Source: Minwuiaceae bacterium
GTDB taxonomy: Bacteria; Pseudomonadota; Alphaproteobacteria; Minwuiales; Minwuiaceae
Direction of reading: 5' to 3'
NCBI GenBank assembly: GCA_028278525.1
Contig: JANQEE010000033.1
Span: forward strand, 62,001 to 126,000
Length of the DNA stretch: 64,000 nt
The position numbers and the translations under genes were made by a program. Positions 39,766 to 47,936 of the stretch are shown piece by piece (position 1 is the stretch's first letter; every line of letters starts with the position of its first letter). The notes under the pieces are model-generated. The model was given only the letters and a program-made list of their open reading frames with translations, ran no database searches and was not told where the DNA came from.

Positions 39766-40971
39766 ATGCCGCACAATGCCGAGATCCCCTACGGCGCTTA
39801 TTGGAGCACGCCGTTCGCGCGCTGGCAGGGCAGCTTCGCCAGCCTGAACAGCGTCGAGTTCGCGGCCCACGTCGCGAAGGCGGAGCTGGCACGTCGCGAC
39901 ATCGCGCCGGACGCATTCGACTACGGCGTCCTCGGCATGACGGTGCCCCAGCGGCAGTCGTTCTACGGCCTGCCCTGGCTGATGGGCATGATCGGGGCGG
40001 AGCATGTCGGCGGGCCGACGATCGGCCAGGCCTGCGCCACCTCTGCGCGCTGCCTGCTGGCGGCGACGCAGGAAATAGACGCCGGCATGGCCGGTGCGGC
40101 GCTGGTTGTCACCGCCGACCGCACCTCGAACGGGCCGCATATCTACTATCCCAACCCGCTCGGCCCCGGCGGCACGGGGGAGCATGAAGACTGGGTACTG
40201 GACAACTTCTCCGGCGATCCGTTCGCCAAGGTCGAGATGATCGAGACGGCGGAAAACGTCGCCGAGAAGTGGCAGGTCACGACCGGGGCGCAGCACGACA
40301 TCGTGTTGCGGCGTGACGAACAGTACGCCGATGCGTTGGCGGACGACGCGGCGTTCCTGAAGAAATTCATGACGCTGCCGTTCTCGGTACCGGACGGCCG
40401 TTATCGCAAGACCGCCGCGACGTTGGACGGCGACGAAGGCGTCCGCCCATCCACGGCCGAGGGCCTGGCGAAGCTGAAACCGGTCAAGCCGGATGGCACC
40501 GTCACTTATGGCGGCCAGACCCATCCGGCGGACGGCAACTGCGGCATCGTGGTGACGTCACCGGACCACGCGCGGGAGCTGTCGCCAGAGCCAAAGGTGC
40601 GTGTCAGGCTGCTCGGGTTCGGTTTGGCTCGAACCGACAAGGCGTTCATGCCCGCCGCGACCATCCCTGCAGCAAAACGGGCTTTGGAGGCCGCGGAGCT
40701 GGAAATCGGGCAGATCGATGCGATCAAGTCGCACAACCCGTTCGCGGTGAACGACATCGTGTTCGCCCGGGAAACCGGCGTCGACGTGATGGCGATGAAC
40801 AACTACGGCTGCTCCCTGGTCTGGGGCCACCCGCAAGGCCCGACCGGCATGCGCTCGATCATCGAACTGATCGAGGAACTGGCGATGCGCGGCGGCGGCT
40901 ACGGCCTGTTCGAAGGCTGCGCCGCCGGCGATACGGCGATGAGCGTCGTGCTCTCGGTCGAGGACGCCTGA
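39766..40971 (+). CDS. Thiolase-family acyltransferase (SCP2-like)
   Basis: 401 residues. The nucleophile is Cys90 in GQACATSARC. The later GHP loop is present as NNYGCSLVWGHPQGPTGM, and the C-terminal cysteine motif as EGCAAGDTAM. The NEAF motif of classical thiolases is replaced by HNPFA, recalling the HDCF of SCP2-type thiolases, which often act on aryl or branched 3-oxoacyl-CoA. GCSLVW in place of the usual GGAIALG is also unusual. It cleaves 3-oxoacyl-CoA, or condenses acyl-CoA. One base overlaps the ligase gene, which fits a ligase then thiolysis sequence. Confidence 0.85.
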   Translation: MPHNAEIPYGAYWSTPFARWQGSFASLNSVEFAAHVAKAELARRDIAPDAFDYGVLGMTVPQRQSFYGLPWLMGMIGAEHVGGPTIGQACATSARCLLAATQEIDAGMAGAALVVTADRTSNGPHIYYPNPLGPGGTGEHEDWVLDNFSGDPFAKVEMIETAENVAEKWQVTTGAQHDIVLRRDEQYADALADDAAFLKKFMTLPFSVPDGRYRKTAATLDGDEGVRPSTAEGLAKLKPVKPDGTVTYGGQTHPADGNCGIVVTSPDHARELSPEPKVRVRLLGFGLARTDKAFMPAATIPAAKRALEAAELEIGQIDAIKSHNPFAVNDIVFARETGVDVMAMNNYGCSLVWGHPQGPTGMRSIIELIEELAMRGGGYGLFEGCAAGDTAMSVVLSVEDA

Positions 40972-42521
40972 TGGCAAACGCCGCCGCAAAGCTCGCCGGC
41001 GAGGCGCTGCCGACGGTGCATCCGACGGTGGTGCATATGCTGGCGGACGCCGCGGCGCGGACCGGGGACCGCGTCGCTCTTGTCGACGGCGACCGGCAAC
41101 TGACCTATCGCGACTATCTGGCGTGCGTCGCCGGCTTTGCGCGGGAGCTGATCGAATTGGGCGCGGCCGGCGAGCGGGTCGCCCTTGTCCTCGGCAATTC
41201 GCTCGACATGGCGGTTGCCATGTTCGCCGTGCACGCGGCCGGCGCGCAGGCGGTGCCGGTCAATCCGATCTACACCGCGCGGGAACTCAAGCACATCCTC
41301 GACGACGCGGCGCCGGTCGTTGTCCTTCACGACCCTGCGGTCACATCGCTGCTTGCCGATATCGATGCCGAACACCGGATTGAAATCGGCGGCGAAACCG
41401 GTCGGCGTCTCGATCGGTGGGCGGGCGGCGCGTCCGAACTGCCGCCGTTGCCGGACCCCGATGGCCTTGCCAGCCTGCAATATACCGGCGGCACTACCGG
41501 GCTGCCGAAGGGCGTGATCGCGACGCATCGACAGATGGCGACCAATATCAGTCAGCGCGAAGCCCTGCTGCCGACGCGAACGGACGGGGAGCGCATCCTG
41601 TGTGTGATGCCGCTGTTCCACGTCTTCGCGGTATCGATGTGCCTGCATCTCGCCGCCTATTGCCGCGGCACCTTGGTCATTCAGTCGCGCTACCACCCGG
41701 AAACGGTGCTCAAGGCGTTGCGCGACGATGGCGTTACGGTGCTACCGGGCGGACCGACCATCTTCAACGGTTTGATGGCGCACCCCGACTTTGCCGCCGG
41801 CGAGTTCCCGGATCTTCGAATCTGTTATTCCGGTTCCGCGCCGTTGCCGGAGCAGACCTTGCGCAAATGGGAGGCCGCGACCGGCTGTGCAATTCTGGAA
41901 GGGTACGGGCAGACCGAGGCCGGTCCCGTCCTGACCTACAATCCCGACGATGGCGTTCGCAAAGCCGGCTCGGTCGGCGTGGCACTCCCTGAAACCGACC
42001 TGCAGGTCGTGGATGTGGAGACCGGCAGCCGCGTGCTGGGCGTCGGCGAACAAGGCGAGATCCGGGCGCGGGGACCGCAAATCATGTCCGGTTACCGCAA
42101 CCGGCCCGACGCGACCGCCGAGGCGCTGCGCGACGGCTGGCTCTATACCGGCGACATCGGCGAATTCGATAGCGACAGCTACCTCTACGTACGCGACCGC
42201 AAGAAGGACATGGCGATTGTCGGCGGTTACAACGTTTATCCGCGCGAAATCGATGAAGTCCTGCACGGCCATCCCGATGTCCTGGAGGCGGCGGCGGTCG
42301 GCGTGCCGGACGACTACCGCGGCGAGGTCATCAAGGCCGGCGTGGTGCTGAAAATGGGCGCTCACGCCAATGCGGAACGCGTACTGGACCATTGCCGCAG
42401 CAACCTGGCGAAATACAAGGTCCCTATGGCCATCGAAATCGTCGCCGAACTGCCGAAGACAGCGGTCGGGAAAATCGATAAGAAGGCGGTGAAGGAACTG
42501 CTATCGGGGGTCGGGGCATGA
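40971..42521 (+). CDS. AMP-forming acyl-CoA ligase
   Basis: 516 residues, full length. P-loop LQYTGGTTGLPKG near residue 170, EGYGQTEAGPV around 310, the hinge YTGDIGEFD, VRDRKKDMAIVGGYNVYPREID, and the catalytic lysine in AVGKIDKKAVKEL near the C-terminus. It activates a carboxylic acid as the CoA thioester with ATP to AMP. The ATG overlaps the thiolase stop (TGATG). With the thiolase before it and the HyuAB-type enzyme after it, it may activate a 3-oxo acid (see findings). Unrelated in location to the truncated ligase at 1-583. Confidence 0.92.
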   Translation: MANAAAKLAGEALPTVHPTVVHMLADAAARTGDRVALVDGDRQLTYRDYLACVAGFARELIELGAAGERVALVLGNSLDMAVAMFAVHAAGAQAVPVNPIYTARELKHILDDAAPVVVLHDPAVTSLLADIDAEHRIEIGGETGRRLDRWAGGASELPPLPDPDGLASLQYTGGTTGLPKGVIATHRQMATNISQREALLPTRTDGERILCVMPLFHVFAVSMCLHLAAYCRGTLVIQSRYHPETVLKALRDDGVTVLPGGPTIFNGLMAHPDFAAGEFPDLRICYSGSAPLPEQTLRKWEAATGCAILEGYGQTEAGPVLTYNPDDGVRKAGSVGVALPETDLQVVDVETGSRVLGVGEQGEIRARGPQIMSGYRNRPDATAEALRDGWLYTGDIGEFDSDSYLYVRDRKKDMAIVGGYNVYPREIDEVLHGHPDVLEAAAVGVPDDYRGEVIKAGVVLKMGAHANAERVLDHCRSNLAKYKVPMAIEIVAELPKTAVGKIDKKAVKELLSGVGA

Positions 42522-44569
42522 GCGGACGACTAGGCGTCGATATCGGCGGCACCTTTACCGACGTGGTGCGCCTCGATCTCGCGACCGGCGCCTTGCTGTC
42601 GGCCAAGGTTGCGACCGACTACGCGGACCCGGTCGGCGGCATCGTGGCTGGTAAGACGAAGGTCTCGACGGAACGCGAGGCCGAGTCACTGCACCACGCC
42701 ACGACGCTCGCCACCAACGCCATCCTCGAAGGCAAGCTGCCCAAAGGCGCGTTACTCACCACCAAGGGCTTTCGCGATGTGCTGGACATCGGCCGTATTC
42801 AGCGCCCGGTCGAAGGCATCTACGATTTCAACATCGATAACCCCGAGCCGCTGATCCCGCGCGCGTTGCGGCTGGAGGTTGCCGAGCGGATCGATGCAAA
42901 GGGCGAGGTGGTCGCGCCCTTGGATGAGGACGCGGTGCGCGCCGTTGCCCGCGAGCTGGCGAGCCAGAACGTGAAGTCGGTCGCGATCTGCTGCCTGTTC
43001 GGTTTCGTCAATTCGGCGCATGAGCGGCGGATCGCGGAGATCGTCGCGGCAGAACTGCCGGACGCGGAGATTTCCCTCTCTTCCGCCGTCTCGCCGGAGA
43101 TCCGCGAGTTCGAGCGCGCCTCGACCACGGTGATCGACGCGCTGCTGAAGCCGATCCTATTGCCCTATGTGTCCCGGCTGGAAGAACGTTTGGGCGGCGA
43201 CGGGGTCGGGCAGGTGCGGATCATGCTCGCCTCCGGTGGTCTGACCGCGCCGACGCTTGCCGGCGGGCAGCCGGCGGCCATGGTCAATTCCGGCCCGGCC
43301 GCGGGCGTGCTCGCCGCGGCCAATCTCGGCCGCCAGATGGGCCTTGACGATCTGGTCACCATCGACATGGGCGGCACCAGCCTGGATATCGGCGTGGTCG
43401 AAGGCGGTCGGCCGGTTCATAAATACGAAGGCAGGATCGCCGGCTATCCGCTGCGACTGCCGATGATCGACGTGGCGGCCGTCGCCGCCGGTGGCGGGTC
43501 GATCGCGTTCGTCGATCAGGTCGGCTATATCCAGGTGGCCCGGGAATCGGCGGGGTCCGACCCGGGCCCAGCCTGTTACGGACGCGGCGGGACCAGGCCG
43601 ACAATCACCGATGCCGACTTGATCCTCGACCGACTCGGCGAGTCTTTCGGCGGCGAGGGCGGTTTCCGGCTCGATCGCGAGGCCGCGGCAGCGGCGATGC
43701 GGACCGAGATTGCAGAACCGCTCGAGATCGGCGTCGACGACGCGGCCGCGGGCGTGCTGGATATCATTCAGGCGCGCATGGCCAAGGCAATCTCCGCCAA
43801 TACGCTGGAGAAGGGGCTGGACGTACGGGGGCTGCCGTTGGTGGTCTATGGCGGCGCCGGGCCAACTCATGGCGCAGAGCTGGCGGAATCGATGGGCATG
43901 TCGCGCTTGGTCGTGCCGTACTTGGCCGGAAACTTCTCCGCCGTCGGCCTGCTGCTCTGTCCGTTGCGCTGGGACATCTCACGCATGATCCTGCGCCGCA
44001 TCGACGAGTTGGAGGCGATCGACCTGGCGTTCCAGATTGGCGCGTTGGACCAGGAAGCGCGGACCACGCTCGATGCCGGCGGCGCCGATACGGCCGACCT
44101 GACGACGCGATGGATTGCGCATATGCGCTATGTGGGCCAGTCCTACGATCTACCGGTGGACCTTGGAGAGCCCTGGCAAGGCGAACTGCAACCCGACGTC
44201 CTGGACGAGCTGATCGTGCGCTTTCACGACCTGCATCAGCGCCGCTTCGCCTATCGCAGCGAGGCCGAGACCGTTGAACTCGTCCAGCTTCGTGTTTCGG
44301 TTATCGGTACCGAGCGGGACTACCCGTTACCCTCCGGCACCCAACAAGGCGATGCTCGGCAAGGTGAGACACGGGCCGTATACTTCACCGCTCACGGGGG
44401 TCGGCTCGACGCCAGTGTTTGGGATCGCCGCACGCTGCCGTCCGATTGGCAGGTCGACGGACCGGCGGTGGTCGAGGGCGAGGGAAGCAGTGCGCTGATC
44501 CCGCCCGGCTGGCGAGCCGAAACCGACGAATGGCGGAACCTGGTCATGACACGCACCGGCGAGGCATAG
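42518..44569 (+). CDS. hyuA: Hydantoinase A/acetone-carboxylase-beta-family ATP-dependent subunit (pair 3)
   Basis: 683 residues, overlapping the ligase gene by four bases. ATP loops Asp8-IGGTFTD15 and IDMGGTSLDIGVV; the central RMAKAISANTLEKGLDVRGL is the HyuA region but differs clearly from pairs 1 and 2. It is in the group that mixes hydantoinases with acetone and acetophenone carboxylases, and sequence inspection cannot separate them. The operon context of a CoA ligase and a thiolase favours carboxylation of a ketone, or opening of a cyclic compound that leads to an acyl-CoA. Confidence 0.88.
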   Translation: MSGRLGVDIGGTFTDVVRLDLATGALLSAKVATDYADPVGGIVAGKTKVSTEREAESLHHATTLATNAILEGKLPKGALLTTKGFRDVLDIGRIQRPVEGIYDFNIDNPEPLIPRALRLEVAERIDAKGEVVAPLDEDAVRAVARELASQNVKSVAICCLFGFVNSAHERRIAEIVAAELPDAEISLSSAVSPEIREFERASTTVIDALLKPILLPYVSRLEERLGGDGVGQVRIMLASGGLTAPTLAGGQPAAMVNSGPAAGVLAAANLGRQMGLDDLVTIDMGGTSLDIGVVEGGRPVHKYEGRIAGYPLRLPMIDVAAVAAGGGSIAFVDQVGYIQVARESAGSDPGPACYGRGGTRPTITDADLILDRLGESFGGEGGFRLDREAAAAAMRTEIAEPLEIGVDDAAAGVLDIIQARMAKAISANTLEKGLDVRGLPLVVYGGAGPTHGAELAESMGMSRLVVPYLAGNFSAVGLLLCPLRWDISRMILRRIDELEAIDLAFQIGALDQEARTTLDAGGADTADLTTRWIAHMRYVGQSYDLPVDLGEPWQGELQPDVLDELIVRFHDLHQRRFAYRSEAETVELVQLRVSVIGTERDYPLPSGTQQGDARQGETRAVYFTAHGGRLDASVWDRRTLPSDWQVDGPAVVEGEGSSALIPPGWRAETDEWRNLVMTRTGEA

Positions 44570-44572
44570 GCG

Positions 44573-46315
44573 ATGGCAAGGTCGAAGAACAAGGCTGCAA
44601 AGGCGTCCGACGTTAGGGCCAGGGTGCAAAGCCAGGTGGTTCGCTACGCGCTGGAACTGGTCGCTGAAGACATGGCGGTTACCTTGATGCGGACGGCGCG
44701 GTCGACCGTGATCAAAGAGGTGCAGGACCTATCCTGCGCCCTGTTCGACCGGGACGGGCGGGTTATCGTGCAATCGTCGCATGCGCCGATGCTGCTTGCC
44801 GGCTCCACGCTCACGATGCGCGAAGCGCTCGACGCGCTGGCCGATCGGCCGCTTGAACCGGGCGACGTGATCATCGCCAACGATCCGTTTCGCGGCGGCC
44901 AGCATTTAATGGATGTGATGATGATCTCGCCGGTCCATCTGGAAGGGGCGCTGATCGGCTATGTCGGCGCCGTCGCTCACCATTCCGATCTCGGCGGTGC
45001 ATCGCCCGGAGGTGTCGCCGGCGGGCTCAGGGACATCTTCTCGGAAGGCCTCTGTTTCCCGTTCGTCAAGCTGTATCAGGCCGGGCTCGAAAACCGCGAC
45101 CTGTTCGCGATGATCGAAAACAACGTGCGGGCCCCCCACAAGACACTGGGCGATCTGCGCGCCCAGGCCGCCGCCTGCCTGACCGGGATCCGTCGCTTTC
45201 TTGAGGTTGTGGGTCGGTTCGGCCTTAAAACCATTACCGATTGCAACGACATGCTGATCGCTGAGACCGAGGCGCGCCTCAAGGCCGGCATCGCCCGGCT
45301 GCCGGACGGTGTTTTCGTCGGCGAAGACACGGTCGACGACGATGGCGTCTCCGACCGGCCGATCCCGATCCGCGTCAAGGTCGAGAAGCAGGGCGAGCGT
45401 ATCGTCGTAGACCTGACCGAATGCGGCGATCAGGTCGAAGGCAACGTCAATTGCCCGCTGGCGACCACGCTGGCCGCCGTGCAGTACGGCTTTGTGGTGG
45501 CGCTGGACAAGCATGTCTGCCCCAACCACGGCTGCTTCAACATCATCGAGGTCAAGACCCGCAAGGGCTCGGTGGTCGACCCGGAACGGCCGGCGGCGAC
45601 GGCGGCACGAACCAACGTCTCGCTGAAGGTTCAGGAAGCGACACTGATGGCGCTGGCGCAAATGCTGCCGGGCGAGATCATGGCGCCGAGCCATGCTCAG
45701 ATCAGCCACGTCGCCTTCGTCGGCACCGAGCCGGGAACCGATCGTGCCTTCATCTACAACGATATCTTCGGCGGCGGCGCCGGCGCGCGCCCGGCCAAGG
45801 ACGGCCGCGACGCGCAGGACACGCACCTGGCGCGCTTCATGAACACGCCGACGGAAATGATCGAGCATGAATATCCGGTGCGGGTCCGCTGTTACGAGTT
45901 GGTGCCGGATTCCGGCGGCGCCGGCACCTATCGGGGCGCGCTGGGCGTCGCTCGGGAAGTCGAGGCTTTGACGGACAAAGTCGTGTTCTCACGCTACGGC
46001 GACCGCCAGAAATTCCCGGTCAAAGGCGCCGACGGCGGCGGCGAAGGGCGGCCCGGCCGGTTCGTGCTCAACCCGGACGACGAGGCGCGCTCGCTGAAAT
46101 CGAAGGGCGTCGACGAGCTTCGGCGGGGCGACGTCGTCCGCATCGTCACCCCGGGTGGCGGTGGGTACGGCGCGCCGTCGGAACGGCGGGTCGACCTGTT
46201 GGCCGACGATCTGATGAACGGGAAGATAACGGAAGGGCATATTGCCGCCGAGTACGGCGAGGCGATGTTGGACAAGGTGAAGGCCTGGCTGGCCGGCGGC
46301 ATCGCCGCCGAATAG
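44573..46315 (+). CDS. hyuB: Hydantoinase B/acetone-carboxylase-alpha-family subunit (pair 3)
   Basis: 580 residues starting three bases after HyuA. Landmarks: VAEDMAVTLMRTARSTVIKEVQDLS, VIIANDPFRGGQHLMDVMM, HHSDLGGASPGG, and the C-terminal IVTPGGGGYGAPSERR. An extra lysine-rich N-terminus of about 15 residues precedes the usual start. No third small subunit of the acetone-carboxylase gamma type is present nearby. Followed after 80 bases by a TRAP binding protein. Confidence 0.88.
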   Translation: MARSKNKAAKASDVRARVQSQVVRYALELVAEDMAVTLMRTARSTVIKEVQDLSCALFDRDGRVIVQSSHAPMLLAGSTLTMREALDALADRPLEPGDVIIANDPFRGGQHLMDVMMISPVHLEGALIGYVGAVAHHSDLGGASPGGVAGGLRDIFSEGLCFPFVKLYQAGLENRDLFAMIENNVRAPHKTLGDLRAQAAACLTGIRRFLEVVGRFGLKTITDCNDMLIAETEARLKAGIARLPDGVFVGEDTVDDDGVSDRPIPIRVKVEKQGERIVVDLTECGDQVEGNVNCPLATTLAAVQYGFVVALDKHVCPNHGCFNIIEVKTRKGSVVDPERPAATAARTNVSLKVQEATLMALAQMLPGEIMAPSHAQISHVAFVGTEPGTDRAFIYNDIFGGGAGARPAKDGRDAQDTHLARFMNTPTEMIEHEYPVRVRCYELVPDSGGAGTYRGALGVAREVEALTDKVVFSRYGDRQKFPVKGADGGGEGRPGRFVLNPDDEARSLKSKGVDELRRGDVVRIVTPGGGGYGAPSERRVDLLADDLMNGKITEGHIAAEYGEAMLDKVKAWLAGGIAAE

Positions 46316-46395
46316 GGCCCGGCAGCGGATTTGTAAACTGGTAGCTTAACTTGAACGTCGCGTCACAGCGGCGGCACAACAGGGAGAAGAGAAAA

Positions 46396-47388
46396 ATGAA
46401 AGCAATAGGATTGAAGACGGCCGTGGCCGCGCTGCTCGGCGCGGGTATGCTGCTCGGCGCTCAAGCCCAGGCGGAAGAGACCATACGCGCGGTTGCCGCC
46501 TTCCCGAAGCCGGTGCTGTTTACGCAGAGCTTTCTGCGCTACGTCGACAAGGTCAATGCCGGCGGTAAGGGCATCGTGCAGATCCAGTTCGTTGGCGGGC
46601 CGGAGGTGATCAAAGGCCTCGACCAGGCCGATGCCGTGCGCCGCGGCGCGATCGACATGGCCTACGTGCCCGGCAGCTACTATCCCGGCATCGTGCCGGA
46701 GACGGACGCCCTGGTCGGCTCCAACGTCACGCCGATGGAGCAGCGCGCCAACGGCGGCCTGGACCTGTTCAACAAGGTGCATCAGGAAAAGCTGAACGCC
46801 TACTATCTCGGCCATGTCGACGGTGGCGTGGTGTTCCATGTCTATATGACCGAAAAGCCGACAATGAAGGCCGACGGTACGTTGGACCTTGCCGGCAAAA
46901 AGCTGCGCGGCGCGCCGATCTATCGTGAATTTTTCACCGATTATCTCGGCGCGACCTACGTGCAGATCCGCGTGCCGGAAGTCTATACGGCGCTGGAGCG
47001 CGGCACGGTTGACGGCCTCGGCTGGCCGATTGTCGCCCTGATGGACCTGAAGTGGGACAAGCTGGTCAAGTACCGCGTCGATCCCGGCTTCTTCCAGACC
47101 GACCTCGGCGTGATCGTGAACCTGGATAAGTGGAAGTCGCTCAGCAAGGAAGCGCAGGACTACCTGATCAAGGCGACCATCGAGTTCGAGAAGGAGAGCT
47201 ACGACTTCTTCCAGAACCTGCAGAAGAAGGACGCTGCCGAAATGGAGAAGCGGGGCATGAATATCGTCACGCTGCAAGGCAAGGCGGCGGAGGACTACGT
47301 CACGATCTCCGCGGAAACCGCATGGAAGCGCCTCAAGAGCCGTGACGCGACACACTACGAGGAGCTGCGCGCCAAGTTCCTGAAGTAG
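46396..47388 (+). CDS. TRAP transporter substrate-binding protein (DctP type)
   Basis: 330 residues from ATG 46396, with AGGGAGAAGAG ribosome site; the upstream ATG at 46351 gives a charged extension that would spoil the signal peptide. A Sec leader of about 26 residues ends AQAQAEE. The mature part has the DctP fold with the ligand-anchoring arginine region near KKLRGAPIYREF and VYTALERGTVDGLGWP, which is diagnostic. TRAP systems import carboxylates using a sodium gradient; the ligand is probably the aryl or oxo acid, or other substrate, consumed by the upstream enzymes. Confidence 0.93.
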   Translation: MKAIGLKTAVAALLGAGMLLGAQAQAEETIRAVAAFPKPVLFTQSFLRYVDKVNAGGKGIVQIQFVGGPEVIKGLDQADAVRRGAIDMAYVPGSYYPGIVPETDALVGSNVTPMEQRANGGLDLFNKVHQEKLNAYYLGHVDGGVVFHVYMTEKPTMKADGTLDLAGKKLRGAPIYREFFTDYLGATYVQIRVPEVYTALERGTVDGLGWPIVALMDLKWDKLVKYRVDPGFFQTDLGVIVNLDKWKSLSKEAQDYLIKATIEFEKESYDFFQNLQKKDAAEMEKRGMNIVTLQGKAAEDYVTISAETAWKRLKSRDATHYEELRAKFLK

Positions 47389-47412
47389 CGTTGTAGTGCG
47401 AGGTTCCGTGCC

Positions 47413-47919
47413 GTGCGGATAATCGAGTCCGCCTACGTCCGGCTGTTGCAGGGCCTGGCGGTGATTGCCGGCGTCATCATGGGCGCGACGGCGTTGATGA
47501 TCGTGTTCGACGTCACGGTGCGGAACCTCGGCTTTCAGCCGCCGCCGCACACCCTCACCTTCACCGAATACGGCTTGCTGTACGTCACCATGTTCGGGGC
47601 GCCATGGCTGGTGCGCACCAAAGGACATGTCTATATCGAACTGGTGACGGCAGCGGTGGGGCCCGGGGTGCGGACCGTGATGTCCCGGCTGGTCGCATTG
47701 CTCTGCGTCATCGTCTGCGCCGTGCTTTGTTACTACGCTGCGGGTACCACCTGGATCGACTTCCAGCGCGGCGACATGGACATTCGCTCCTACGACATGC
47801 CGCGGTGGATCCTGATGGCCTGCATGCCGCTCGGCTTCGGGCTGATGACCATCGAATTCTGCCGCTATCTTCTTGGTTTCGATTCCCTGCACTCGGGGGA
47901 GGCGGGGATCCATGAATAA
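47413..47919 (+). CDS. TRAP transporter small permease (DctQ type)
   Basis: 168 residues from GTG 47413, four predicted transmembrane helices. The region FTEYGLLYVTMFGAPWLVRTKGHVYIELV is the DctQ signature. It bridges the binding protein and the large permease. Twenty-four bases separate it from the binding-protein gene and 17 from the large permease. Confidence 0.92.
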   Translation: MRIIESAYVRLLQGLAVIAGVIMGATALMIVFDVTVRNLGFQPPPHTLTFTEYGLLYVTMFGAPWLVRTKGHVYIELVTAAVGPGVRTVMSRLVALLCVIVCAVLCYYAAGTTWIDFQRGDMDIRSYDMPRWILMACMPLGFGLMTIEFCRYLLGFDSLHSGEAGIHE

Positions 47920-47936
47920 AATGGCGGAACGAGCCC

